Shown piece after piece: positions 1 through 12,978 of a DNA stretch of 64,000 nucleotides. The position numbers and the translations under genes are program-made. The notes beneath the pieces are model-generated. The model saw nothing but the letters and a program-made list of their open reading frames with translations, had not been told where the DNA came from and did not search any database. Within the stretch, counting starts at the first letter, position 1, and each line of letters begins with the position of its first letter. Origin of the DNA: Romanomermis culicivorax. Taxonomy: Eukaryota; Nematoda; Enoplea; Mermithida; Mermithidae. The stretch lies in contig CAWUHX010000015.1 of NCBI GenBank assembly GCA_963922205.1, positions 992,001-1,056,000 on the forward strand, given 5' to 3'.

Positions 1-570
1 TTTTGCGAATCACATTGATTTCGTTATTTACGGCTGAAACCATGATCCTTGTGGGACTTGAACATGCATTTTATCAAAATTCGGTTTTTTTGCATTTGCT
101 CCCTCCCTTGTTGAAGGCCATTTATACTTACCTCTTCCGACGGAACGGAATGCAATTGACGGAACGTAGTTCGGTTGGTGGTTACCGTCGGTCCGTTTTG
201 TTCCGTCGAGAACAACAATTATAAATAACCTTTTACATGTAACTACACACCAGATGAACGTCAGCTGCAGCATTATAGCACACTTTATCAAAACAGACCT
301 CATGACTAATATAGGTTATACAAAACGGAACAGATTTTTAATATTCGACTCATCCGGTTGATATAAAACGACACGTCCATATTAAAATACGCAAAAACCT
401 AAAATCATCACAATATAAAAGAGAAAAAAATAAAATTGCGATAAATCCGAGGCAATGATGGGTCAATATTGCGGCTCCGAATTCAAGTGAGATATTAATG
501 TGTGTGATCGGGCAGTAAAAATTGGAGATCAATAAATAAGTAAATAAAAATCAACAACAAACTGGAATAT
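1..570. other. Non-coding flank
   Basis: No supported gene. It lies just 3' of the stop codon of the minus-strand coiled-coil gene and so includes that gene's 3' untranslated region and polyadenylation region. Around 140-215 there is a short self-complementary stretch built on ACGGAAC/GTTCCGT words; similar words recur near 11550-11600 inside a foldback element, suggesting a repeat fragment. The small open frames here look like chance. Confidence 0.4.
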
Positions 571-3500
571 TCAAGAACAACCGGACGACTGTTCTTCATA
601 ATTCGCGATCAAAGCTTTCAACTTTTTGATTTCGCACTCGGCGTTCGACAATTTCGACCGCAGTCTTTTTAAATCTTCGCCTTGGAATTCACTAAAAACA
701 GAGGAAAAGCTACAAAAAATAAATATACGGATAGGACCCGTTGAACCTATTTTATTCCGGTTTTAGAAACTACAAGATGAATCTGGATCAAGTCACGAAT
801 TGTGTACAGAGAATCTATATTGATAAAGATTACAACTTATTGAGAGGAAATTCTTGGAACAACAAAAATTGAATAGACATAAGAAGCTTTAAAAATCGAT
901 CGCCAAGATCAAATAGAGAACTACAATTAACAAAGCGGAGAATCAAAAACTTGAAATATCAGTAAGAATTTGATCGCATGTTAGGTTCGAAAAAAGCTCT
1001 CAATATTTCATTTTAATCACGTGCCTAGAATTCTTGGCTCATGACTGTTATCAATAAATGAATTTTTTGTCGGTGAGCAGCAAACACAACAGCAGGTATC
1101 GACCCTTTCCCATTCTCATGATGAAATTTAGCGTTTTCCTACAGTATAAAATTTTCTGCTAATTGAGAATTGCGTATGGAATTGAACTTACTTATCTTTG
1201 CTATAGGTTATCATTCTAAATTTAATGGACCATAATCACTTTTTCGATTTCTGAGGGCATCATAAGTGAGATGTACAGATATCCTCGAGAACTGGAGCCA
1301 AGGAACTTTAAAATGAGGCTTCAAAAAGAAAAAACAAAGAAGTAGACACTTACAGTTTAATTTCGTATTCTTTAACCTTTTCTCGTTGTTGTTTCAATTC
1401 GTCGCGACGTTTTTGAGCATCAATTTCGGCTTTGTATTGCGAATCGCGGGCCGATTGTAAATCTTGATCGATCGAAATTACGTTACCGTGTTCTTTCTCT
1501 AATTCTAATTGATAAACTTGCAAATCGCGACCTTGTTCGTCCAATTTTTGCCTCAACTGAATGAAAAAGACAATATTCATTAAAACATGGTGCTGCAATT
1601 GGCAAGTCAGTCAGTTTCATTTTTAAACAAAAATCAAAAAGATATGTTTCAATTCGGAAAAAATTAGGAATCATAAATGAGGTGGCAAGTCTTAATGACA
1701 AAACGTTTCCAAGTCCAAAAGGAAAGATTTTTTAGGTTTTTTAACCTTTTGAATATCGCATTCTTTGGCCGAAATTTCTTGCACCAGATCGAGTTTGAGC
1801 GTATCAATTTTCACCAATTTCTGGCGCGTTTCATGTAGATCTCTTTTCAAATTTTCGTTCTCTTCCGAACATTCTTGAAGATTAATTTGTAGACGATCCA
1901 GCTGTCGTTCGCATTTGCTTAATTGATCGCGTAATAATGATCTATCGCGTTGCAACTGATTCGAAACGGAATAAAAATTAAATTAAAGATCAAAAAGACA
2001 TGGCAATTAAATTCGAACAAAAAATTCAATCTTAAAAGTGGCTCTTCCAATACTTACTTATAGTATTGTTTCTACTATTTTGACGTGCAATTTTCCAAAA
2101 TTCTATATAATATAATCACAGTATCAATAATAAAATTTACAATTTTAATAAGCTGGTATAAAATTTCAAAAACCTGGGTGGAGAAAGCGAAATTATTAAA
2201 AAAAATTAACCATTTAAAAAACGATAGCTAAAATCTGTAAAGAGTCCTACTTTCTCGTTCTCTAATCGTGCATTTTCGGCTTCATCTTTCGCCTTTTGTA
2301 ACTCGTAATATCTGGAATTGGCTTCTAATTTTTGCTGAATGCAACAAAAAATTGATTTACCTTTTTCCTTAATTTTCGGTGGATTGAAAACGTTACTTTA
2401 TCTTCGTTAGAAACGCTTTCGATCTGCGATCGTTTTAATTCGATAGAAATTTCTTTATACCGTTTGAACATGTCGTCCCGCTCTTTTTCCTGGAAATGTA
2501 CAAAATTCAAATTAATCACAATAAAGTAGAATTAATTCTCAAACCGAACCTTATCGTCCAGAAGCTTCTTTAGTGTTAACATTTCGTCGTTGAAAATGCG
2601 CTTTTGTTTTTCTTGTTCATCCAGGCACGCTTGCAATTCTCTAGTCAAAACCTGAAGACTTGATACATACATAAATCGGAATTCAATGAAGAAGACAAAA
2701 TTACGTGCCCATCAAAAGTTGGATCAAACCAATTTTCAAAAACGAATTTATGTGTTTGGAACTTGAAAATATTTTCACCTGATTATGGTCGTTAGTTTCG
2801 TCTAATTTGAATTTACATTTCAGATAATCGTCGTTTAGACGATTTTTTGAAGATTGGCAGTGTTCCAGAGTATTTTTACAAGCGGCGAGTTCCTGTTGTA
2901 GATTGGAAAAATTCGATTCTTGCTCGAAAAGGCATTTTCGAAATTTCCTGAGATTAATTTCAAACAAAAGGCATAATATGTATGTACGCAAATTTAGAAT
3001 TTTTTCTTACTCGTATTCATTTTCCAAATCTCGAATAACGATTTTCAATCGGGAAATATCTTGGTCCTATAAAAATGAGAAACTTTTACTAATATTCATA
3101 GACAGATCGTTCATACGGTTCACTTTTCTACTAATCATTTGTTCATAATCTGAATTTTCCAATTTCTGTTGTTCCAAAATTTCGTTCAATTTGACGCTCA
3201 ATGAATGATTTTCTCTTCGACTAGATTCCAGAAGTCGATTTAAATCATCTAGTACATGGAAAAATTCATTATCAATGATTGATTAAGAACGAATTTATGA
3301 TAAACTTGATTTTCAGACAAATTTATTGATTAAGTTTTGAATTCGTCCGATTTCAAGCCTTAGAATCAATAGACAATCTTTTGAAAATATGATAAAAAAT
3401 TAACAACAGCTTAAAAACTGAAATACAACTCAACAGACGTGCTTCAATTTTCGATACCGCTAGGTCTCCATTATTCATCAAAAATACATAATAACCAAAA

Positions 3501-6500
3501 ATTTCCGATTATTTAAATTATAACCTATCTGCCTATGATAATCTCCTTTATCGTGGTCCAACTTTACGATTTTATTTTTTAATTCTTCTATCGCATACTT
3601 CAGGTTATCGATATCATCGCTACAAAATATATGAATTGATTATACATCGGTAACAATCTATTGGAGTTCACTTGCACTTACTTTTTAAGATTGAATTTCA
3701 AATCTTTCATGAAACTTTCTAAACTTTTCGATAGGTCCGGTTGGCTATTCGTCGGTTTAATTTGATTTAATCGAAAATTTAAATCGTCAATTTTCTGACG
3801 ATACGACGCGTTATCTTGTTCGAGCTGAAATATACGATGATGTAAAAATTGAACCAAAAAATAGCGAGAAAGAATGACAGATTTTTTACCTTTAGCTTTT
3901 GACCGGATAACAAACTTTGATTCGCGTCGTATCTAGCTTTTTCTCTATCTAGTTTCTGTTTTACGCTCTAAATTAATAATTTTTATGCTAAAAACATGCA
4001 AATACACGCGAGAATTTCTATTATGCATGCAACAGCTCATGAGGCTACGGGGATTAGCAGTCATTTTTCGGGAAGAGTCGGCTGATCAGGCTCCTCTGTT
4101 GGAGAAGATTGGTAGCAATCGAAAATGGTGAATTTAGACACAGAAATCTCCAAATGCCCCGAAAATACATTTTCATTCAACGAAATGTCCCGAAGCGTTA
4201 AAACTTTGCCACTTAACACACCTTCCCAGTCAAAATTAACCATTCCAAACTGAACTTTAGTGCATTTATGATAGATAAGATTGGGTTAAAACAGCTGAGT
4301 TTAGGTACAATGTTGAGTTGGCCATTCCAAGGTGGTCACGAATACAATGGTACGTGATGACCTTAGACCAGGGTGACTTTTCTCATATAGCACTCCTGAT
4401 TTTGAAATAAGAGAAATTTTCGTTGGCCATGATAAGAACATTCAAGCGACGATCATTAATTTTTCGACACAATTTCAGATCAATTATTTTTGAATTTTCA
4501 AAACTTGAAAATTCTGCTGCAATATACAAACCATAAATGTAAGAAAATGCATAAATTTGAAGCAATTATAGAAAACATAGGAATTTCTGGAAATTTATAC
4601 ATGTATGTACTAAGCTAAGCTGGAATAATAATTCATAGTATTAAACTAGTTTTCACCTCTATTTCCAATTGTAAGTCACGGTTTTTCTTCCTCAATTCTT
4701 CGTTTTCGTCCAAAATTCTTCTGTCGTTAATGGTTGTAGTCTTCGTACTTTTTATTCTCTTCGGAAAATCGGTTCGGCATTGGCAATGTGCGTCCGGTGC
4801 GCGTTGTTTCAACGACGAATTTTCGATCGTTAAACGACTAATTTCGCTTTTTAACTGAAAGTAAATAAAAATTTGGGCTTGATTCAGAAACACTTCAGAC
4901 TAAAAATTAATAATATATACATTATCAATCGATCGCTGCAGACCGCATTTCTCCGTTTCTAAAACTGCGTTTTCCACTTTTAACTTGTGTAAAGATGATT
5001 TTAGACGTCTAACTTCTTGATTGTCGTGTTGATGCAACGTTACGGGAATTTTCTTGACAGATTCAGGACTAGAATCCTGAAATGTAGAACAAAACGATTA
5101 AAATTGAAAATCAATGAAACAACGTTTTGTCAACTAATTGTACTTACTCTATCCGTATAACCACTGTCAACAGCTGAATCAATGCCCGACTTGACAAAAC
5201 TAACCTATAATTAGGAGGAAAAAATTGATTTGAGTGCAAAAAATCAAACAGCAGAGCAGTCTAGTAAAAGAAAATTTTTGGGAATATTATTTGATGAAGA
5301 TTGCTTACTCACCCACGAGGAAACATAAATGTACTTAATGACTTATGATTGATCTCAGCTTACTCAAGAAACGTGAGAAACTTACATTCAATCGAAAGGT
5401 CATTGTGAATAGCATACCTGTAAGAGATCCGACCAGTTGGGGGAGGGGGGGGGGTAAACCCGAAATTTTGGGGGCGGGGTCGATAAAAAGTCGAAAATTT
5501 TCCCAAAAAAGGCACATTTTGCCAATTTTTTCTAATTTTTTTAAGTTTGGGGAGGGGTTGGGTATAGGGTTAGCCAAGTTGGAGGGTCCCCCAATAACAG
5601 GTATGGTGAATAGTGAAATAATCCTACGTGCAATCGGTCTTCCAAATCTAATATTCTACGATTATAAAATTCCGAATTCCGGTAGGTTTGAACAGCTCTG
5701 AATTAGTGAATACACGAGATCCGTTCATAAGCATAGTGAGTAATTTTAAGTTTTCCTCATGCTGTATCAGATGTAGTTTTCCGCATAATTGTATTATTTT
5801 AGACCAAATTCTAGACGTGCAGAAGAGATAATTCAAAAATGAAATAAATATGAGTTTCCTATCAACCGTGATCATTAAGATTAAACCAAGCTCTAGGACC
5901 CGAAACTGAAATTAGATATTGAACGGTATTTTTCAGGACTAGGACTCGGCAACGATATTGCCAAAATTTTGAACTAGGGTCCAGAATCATCAAAGTCAAA
6001 ATGATTCGGGTCAAGTTTCAATTATTAGCAGACGACATATAGATAAAAAACGCATTTTGGATTATCAAACTCTAAATTTTCCGGCGCTTCGAGCCAGTTA
6101 AGTTCAGGCTTGTAGGCTGGGAGGTTGTGGGGGGGCATGCCCCCCCGAAATGTTTCAAGTGTTAAAAAAAGCAGAGTAGCTTGTTTGGCCTTTTTGGGGG
6201 AAATTTTCGGCTTTTTTCGGTTTAATGGGGACCCCAAATTCTGGGAATTTTGGTACCCTCGGCCAAATGATCGGATCTCTTACAGGTATCATACAAAAAT
6301 GTTACAGGTATGATACAAAAATCTCAGCACGTTACTCGTGATTTGAAAATCGCATAATTTCATTAGAGGATGAAAATTCTACGAAAATGATCGTTTGAAA
6401 CAGAAACACCTTGCGTCGGAAACAATGATTTTGTACATTAATTATATCCACAACCGATTCTTACTCTATCTTTTATTCGACTTTTGTCACGTTTCGTGTT

Positions 6501-8287
6501 ACGGCAGACAGGACAATAAGGATTGGTGATTCGACCAACACCTCCGCCGCCGCTGGTCCTGAAGTCCCCTTTGACACCTAATTTTACACTACTAGCGTAT
6601 AAATCCCGATCGCTGCGCCATTTCAACGGCCGAAAGTTTGACAGGTCATCGCTTTGGCTTTGATGAGAGCGCTTGATAGATTCGATTTCTCGCGATAATT
6701 GTTCGTCTAAGCAAATAAAATTCCCAATTCTTATACATAGAATTTGATTCGGCAATTATCAAATGAAACCAGCTGGAGGCCTAGAAATTTCCATGACGAG
6801 AATAATATTTTCAGAGCCAAAATGTGGTTTTAATTTGCTTTGTAATTCTAGTTTACTCTTCAGCTTCAAATCCGTCAAAGCTTGATGTAGATCTGATTTT
6901 TCTTTCGCATTCTTGTTATATAGGTTTTCGCAACGTAAAAGATTCGTTTCGGCGTTCGACAACTTTTCTTTGAGATCTTCGTTTTCCTGGGAAATTAGAA
7001 AAAATAGTGTTTATTACTTAGAGTAACGTTCACAAAGTCAATACCGTTTTTATTCTTCGTATATCATCTTTTGAACTCGTTTCCTGAAAAGAGCAATACG
7101 ATTTCGATAATGATAATTTTGTTGTGTGGGTGCTCTAAAAGTGGATTAGGAATTTTATTTCCAAGGAAAATTATCATTTTTAATTGCACGGAGAGCAAAA
7201 AAATCTACCTGAAAAGGAGAGCGAATTTCGATTTTTTCGAGCTGATAGGCTCAACAGATCAACTACTCAGAAAAAGATTGGCACGACGATTTGATTGAAC
7301 ATTCGGAAAAATTAAGCTAAGAAAGGAAGTACAAAAAGTTCAAAATAATAACAGGTACAGAACGCAACAAGAATTTCCGAATAGTATTTTTGTTTGAAGA
7401 AAGACTGTCTACATAGATTTTATTTACTTTATTGGAATGCGTTCTCAATTTATCCAAATTTTCGTTTAATCTTCGGTTTTCTTCTTCAAATCCTGCAATC
7501 TTAAAAAACCACTATATGCACTCTGCAATCTGCACATTCTGATTTCTGACCAATATAAGTAAAATCGAATCTTACTCGCCTCTTCAACGATTCGATCTCC
7601 AATTGAGCATCGTTTAATTTTGAGCATTGGCAATCGCGCTTCGTGACATCTTTAGAATTTTCAGTCCGACAAGTCTAAAAACATTCCAAAATAAATAAGA
7701 AGTTGAGAATTTTCTAGGTTTTTACCTTGCACTTGAGTTGTTTGATTTCGTGTTTGACGTCGTAGATTTCTCGCATTAAATTTTTTATTTTCGACCTGCA
7801 AATAAATAACTTGTTTACGATGAAGAATTAAGGACAAATCGTTTTTCGAAGTTTGATATAACAAGACATTTGCATTCTTCGGAAGAAATTCGTGTTTCTA
7901 AGAGGTCCGACTGGTTGGGGGTCAACCCAAATTTGGGTAAAAAAGCATTTTTGTCTCAAAAGTTATCCGCCCAAACTACAGGTTATGACGAAATCATAAT
8001 TTGCTGTTCATGGCGTTGTGACAGGACTTTTGGTCGGAAATAAAATCAAAGAATCACATTTTCCACATCCGCGACGGAATAAGCAAATGATTCCTTTGTG
8101 AAAAAACAAACTTACGAAGCATCGGACGCCTTTGAAGAGACCGGATCATGTTTTTCCAAACGAACGTTATCTAAAAATTGCTTGTTTACATTGTGGAGCG
8201 AAGAACTACGGATAACCTGAGCGATTTGACGGCCCCGATTGGGCAATCGACCTACGTGTGGATGACGAGTTCTCGGATGTTTATCTG
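571..8287 (-). CDS. Multi-exon coiled-coil protein, 5' end missing
   Basis: About 22 exons read on the minus strand, ending at a TGA at 571-573. Exons placed by GT donors and T-rich AG acceptors (approximate): 8115-8287, 7727-7796, 7577-7673, 7430-7488, 7044-7082, ~6800-6986, 6465-6706, 5148-5204, 4921-5076, 4657-4854, 3890-3967, 3682-3824, 3524-3619, ~3130-3248, 3011-3066, 2779-2947, 2550-2651, 2397-2489, 2251-2334, 1746-1955, 1354-1556, 571-691. They encode roughly 900 residues, nearly all Glu/Lys/Leu/Gln/Arg-rich heptad sequence typical of long coiled coils. The exception is a Cys- and Gly-rich insert in exon 6465-6706 (four glycines, then CPVCRN). The first exon seen opens at an acceptor, so the true start is further upstream and was not found. 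A cytoskeletal, centrosomal or ciliary scaffold would fit the composition, but no family signature was recognised. Individual boundaries may be off by a few bases, and those near 3130 and 6800 are weak. Confidence 0.75.
5413..5605 (+). repeat. G-rich foldback repeat, copy A (in intron)
   Basis: A 193-bp repeat in an intron of the coiled-coil gene. It starts CATACCTGTAAGAG and ends ACAGGTATG, so the ends are inverted repeats. It contains two G-rich tracts, one after the start and one near the end, around a T/A-rich middle. Related copies lie at about 6120-6289 (reverse), 9234-9308 (reverse), 9347-9540, 10846-10945 and a more diverged one at 46019-46335. A fragment with only the GAGGTCCGACTGGTTGGGG-type start is at 7899-7921. 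Such short elements without coding capacity are MITE-like. Confidence 0.6.
6120..6289 (-). repeat. G-rich foldback repeat, copy B
   Basis: Reverse-oriented copy of the repeat at 5413. Its right end reads GGATCTCTTACAGGTAT, the reverse complement of the copy A start, and it holds a GGGGGGGCATGCCCCCCC palindrome near 6130-6147. The left boundary is not clear. The right-end tail (ACAGGTAT..ATACAAAAAT) is repeated directly at about 6281-6320. Confidence 0.5.
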
Positions 8288-9230
8288 CAACAGAGAAGCA
8301 ATGTTATAAAATAAAACTATATTTAGTCAAAAACTATCGGAATAAGATGTCGATTTTGAGCGCGATAATTATCAAGAGAATTTTCTTAAAATGCAAATAC
8401 CATTCAAAATGAATTACGATATCGCGTCACTTTACTCTATTTAGACAGATTTCCCATTAAAAAATGATTATTTATTGATGTTTTTTGGAAAAGTTTCTAA
8501 ATTTTCGCCATTCTTGAATTTCAAAAGTCTACTTTAGTGAGAAAACGGTAGACTTAACTTTATCGGAAACTACTGAAAACTTCTTTTGATCTTCTTCAAC
8601 AAAGTGCGCTTCAGCGCGCTGTTTTTTTTCAACATTTGCACTATAACGTGGGAAAAAATCTGGAATGTGGAAAATTTTTTTGAGGTCTCTCCATAAATGT
8701 GGAAGAAAAATTTGGGGTTTTCATATTGAAAAGATGCATTTTGGTGCATTTTAGGAGGTCAAAATCTCAAAATTTATAACTTTTATAATCACTATTATTT
8801 ATTACCAAGCTTAGGCACGGCTTTTAGCATGTCTACCTTCACTTACCATTTAATCTTTAATAGTTATCATCGTTTTAAACGTATTATTTCATGTTTAATT
8901 GGCAATCTTGAATTACATCTTTATATTTAATGAAGATTCGCATTTTTTCCTTCATTTATTTTTTGAGAAAGATCAACACGTCAAATTTCTAAACTTTTTG
9001 AAGCGCTTGTTCCTTTCTTAACGTAAATTCAATTGAAAAGCTTCACAGAAGTATTTTGGAAAATTTGTACAGACTCATAGCTTTTCGGCAAAATTTATGA
9101 AAGGTTACGAACAAATATGGTTTTAAAATTTTTCGAATTATAAATTTCTAGAAATTACGATTATGAACACAAAATATAAATCTAATTTTTGAGATATATG
9201 ATCAGAATGATTATCAGAATGCTTTAAAAA
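8288..9230. other. No gene seen
   Basis: AT-rich non-coding sequence upstream of the last recognisable exon of the coiled-coil gene. No exon with convincing coding character and splice signals was found on either strand. Missing 5' exons of that gene could be too short to recognise or lie further away. Confidence 0.4.
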
Positions 9231-9233
9231 GCT

Positions 9234-10945
9234 CATAAACACTTAAGCTAACCCTGGGTTGTCCAGCCGACCCCCCCCCCCAACTGGTCGGAGGTCTTAC
9301 TACAGGTATGGAAGCTAAGTGTCGAAAAACAATTACAGTTATGATCATACCTGTAAGAGGTCCGAACAGTTGGGGGGGGAGGGCAAATCCGAAATTTTTT
9401 TTTTTGGGGGGGGGGGGGGGGGTCGAAAAGAGTCGAAAATTTTCCCAAAAAAGCCAAAAAACATACACTTTTTTGCAGGGTTGGCAAAAACCAAACTTTT
9501 GAAATTTCGACTTCTTGGGTTTTTTATGGTTTTTTTGGTTTTTCCATGGTTTTTTTTCTGGTTTAATTCTTTAGAATGTTTGGTACATCAAAATAACTAT
9601 GTAAAAAAGTGCTGGAAGCTCCCTGTATCATCTAAGACTAGTTAGGGAGCCGTAAAATGGCAGCTAGAAGTATTAATCTTATCAGAAGTGTCATTATTTT
9701 ATGCTGTAGGAAATCCCTATTTAGCAATAGAAATACAGTAATAGTGGGCACATGAAACAGGAACTATGAGTGAAGAACACAAGAAAAGTAATAATGGAAC
9801 AGAGCATGCGATATGTAAGGGGCAAATTCAAGGAAAAGAAGAAAAATTACGAATGAAGAGAAATATACAATACACAATGTACGTAATCAAAACTCAAAAG
9901 AAATCAACTGCAGAATTGTAACAATGCATCACATATATACATATGCACAGAGAAGTTGAAATGACACAATTTTTAGGCATACCGTTTTCGATAAGAGGGT
10001 TTTAAATTGATAGATTATTACATATGTTATTATTATTACAAACTGAAGTTGAGGGTCACACATAGATATTTCAGATGTTTCCAAATTTTTGCTTTTCAAA
10101 CCTGTCTGCGAGCTATAACTACAGCAAATGGGTCTTATTATATATATACAATTCTCACTTGCGTGATAGATACATATTTTTGTACCATTTTTTCTACTTA
10201 GTAGCGACGTCAAGTCCCATAAAAATGAACCCATTCAAAAGCTCTTCTCTTTGTTAACCTACAGTATGCTTAACTGATCTGTATAAAATTTTATTATTGT
10301 TGTCTCATTTATATTTTGAAATTTCGAGTTAAGAAAATTAAAAAGCTTACCGTAACAATAGATTCAGGATATTAAACACAATCATATTTTATAACATTTT
10401 GATGATGATATGGATCAATGGATGTCGCCCCATATAGTCAAAGTACACTCCATGAAAGATTTCGCATCCATACTTTTTTGTGAGCAAATTATAACAAAGT
10501 TGTCTCATATACTAAATTTGTGGTTGCAAGATAGAAACAAAGGATATCGATTGATTTATATTACATCTTTTGAGTGCGAAATGTATCATAAAAATACGAC
10601 TTTTTTCTACTTTGTAATGAAGTCAATTCAACTAAATTAATTGTTTTGTTGATTTAGATAGACACCAATACATGCCTAGAACATCATCTAATGTGAAAAA
10701 ACAGTTTCCCAATGATTTTGGAAAAAAACCAAAAAAATAAAAAAACCAGAGATTTTTCAATTTTTTGGTTTTTTTTAAAAACCAAAAAAACCAAAAACCA
10801 AAAAACCAAAGCCTTTCCAAGACCCTGCTTTTTTGCAAATTTTTTTAATTTTTTCCAAACTGGGGGGAGGGTTTGGGGTCGGGTATATGGTTGGCTGAGT
10901 TGGGGGGGTCCCCCCAACCACCCCCCCCCCAATTACAGGTATGGT
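9234..10945. repeat. Cluster of G-rich foldback repeat copies
   Basis: Three pieces of the CATACCTGTAAGAG family: a truncated reverse copy at 9234-9308, a forward start at 9347-9540 with a run of about 16-17 Gs near 9405-9421, and a forward end at 10846-10945 finishing ATTACAGGTATGG. The internal CCAAAAAACC/GGTTTTTTGG-rich sequence is shared by 9480-9560 and 10720-10820, so the last two pieces could be the halves of one element split by about 1.2 kb of other DNA. No gene is seen between them. Confidence 0.45.
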
Positions 10946-10974
10946 TATGATTCTTGGCGCTTGTGAAATGCCAA

Positions 10975-12460
10975 TGTTGGAAATTTAGGAATAATTGCGA
11001 CTCAGTGTTTTTTTTGTGCCAAAACATGGTTTTTGGCACAAAAAAATTTGGAATGGCACAAAAAATTTTGAGCGTTTGTGCCAATTGGCACAAAACTTTT
11101 GGCTGTTCAAACATTAAATTTCCTTGATTTTTAAACGATTCAGGGGCCGAAAATGCAAAAAATTTTTGGCGCTTCGCGCCGAGTCTATGAATATAATTTT
11201 ATCTACTCGTAATTGACCCGAACGTGAATGAGTTCTCTTTGAACAGTGTATCAGCATTGTTGCAGCAAAGTTAACAGGCTGTCAATGAATGATGAGATGA
11301 GTGGAAATAAATGGAAATAAAATAAAAGTTGTTTATACTCTTAGCGCATACTCTCAATCGACCTTATAGGTATTAGTGCGCCTGGTGGCCACCCATCTTG
11401 TAACGTGTGTAATGCAAAAGATGCAAGAGGTACCTACAATAACTGGTTATGTCGCGTAATGTAAGGCGACAGTACGAAGCCTGGCTCAGGCTTAGGCTTA
11501 GACTGGCTTAAGCAATCGACTCATGCACAGACAATCAACCCAACGTTACCGAACGAAAGGAAATTTTTGTTCCGTTAGGTTCGGTTGTAGGTTACTGTCG
11601 TCATTTTCTACTATATTGCAGTTATTCTTTCCGATCGAAAGTGGATTTTCAAGCTGAACGTTTCAAGCTGTTGGCGATCAGTTCCGTCGAAAAATCAAAT
11701 ATAAATGACCCTTTAGACTTGGGCCTTATTCAGAAGTGAAAAAATCCTATGATGTTTGTCGTCGACAGTCGGCTATTGCACTGCTAAATTGGACTTTAGG
11801 CTTAAGATACCATTTAGCAGGCACGTTATACCGTTTATGCCTCCTCTCTTCACACATTTTACCCAATTACTGCAGGTACTTTTTTGCATTACACATGTTA
11901 TAAGATGGGTGGCCACCAGATGCACTAATACCGACCTTATATCCCCACTTTTGATCTTTAATTTAGTCGTTCGAATCTTCTAAAATTTATCTTTCACGTT
12001 TATTCATTTTTTCCTCGTTCTCGACTAATTATATTTTGTATTGTAATTTTGCGGTCACTTCGACAGGTAATAAAATCTTTCATTCAGTCTTTCATTCATT
12101 CATATATACTTACATAGATTCGTAGTCGAAAATTTAATCAGTTTGAACATCCTGAACAATCCTAAAGTTATTTAAATTTTCTCAGCATTCTATTTCTTTT
12201 CGAGTCGTCGCGAACTACTTGCACAGTTTTTCCTTATCTCACTGACATGTTTAGCTGAAAAATAGGTTGGACACGATTTCTACAAAAAAATTAATGCGTT
12301 AAACGTTAACTTTTTATCAAAATTTTGGCCTAAAAATTTTCCGCAGTTTTCAGTATGTTTCTAGTAGGAAAAAAATTTTTGTGCCATTGGCACAAATTTT
12401 TTTGGCCTCTTGTGCCTATTGGCACAAATGTTCGTGCACAAAAAAACGCTGTGCGACTTC
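10975..12460. repeat. Foldback element with TTGGCACAAA-type arms
   Basis: The left arm (about 10975-11100) has several TTGTGCCAA/TTGGCACAAA words; the right arm (about 12360-12460) carries the same words in reverse complement, including a TGCGACT...GTGTTTTTTTGTGCC-like outer end. A second inverted-repeat element is nested inside at 11351-11944. No coding frame with recognisable content is present. Confidence 0.5.
11351..11944. repeat. Nested inverted-repeat element, ~90-bp arms
   Basis: The left arm, 11351-11450, and right arm, 11857-11944, are reverse complements over about 90 bp with few mismatches. Shared blocks include CTGGTGGCCACCCATCTT and GTGTAATGCAAAA. The 400-bp centre is non-coding with GGCTTAGGCTTA-type short repeats near 11480-11510. 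Typical of a non-autonomous DNA element. Confidence 0.65.
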
Positions 12461-12978
12461 CGACACACTGGAAGAAAACTCAACAACACATTTTCGTCTG
12501 AATAATTTGGAGAAAAAATAGAAAACAAAATTGTTTACCCATTATTTCTCATCTCTGTTGGTATACTTATTGTTTTGTAACAACGACGAATCACTCAAGA
12601 GTCAAGCAGACGAAATTGTCGAAGGTGGTCGATAGTCAGTAATTACGGCGGAATAATTACTGCTTTGTCTTTTTGTGAGTGATTATAGTTTTCTCCTGCC
12701 TGAACGAACACAGCTGGACGGAACGAGAACGAGATATGGAACGAAAACGAATTTTAAGAAAGTCCTCGACATGAAGACTACAGTAAAGCATTTATAGTCG
12801 TGGAATTACAAACATCATTCAAAACTTGACAAAAAAGCATGGATAGGTCATAATCTCATAAATTCATTATCGCTTTAGAATTGATAAACTGATAGAATGC
12901 AAGAATTTGGGAATATATCTTTCTTCATCCAATATCATAAAATTAGATTAAGGGCATGAATCCATCTTTCCGGGACAT

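Noticed and set aside
9308-9645. Gly- and Lys-rich frames
   Set aside because: Translations of G-run repeat sequence.
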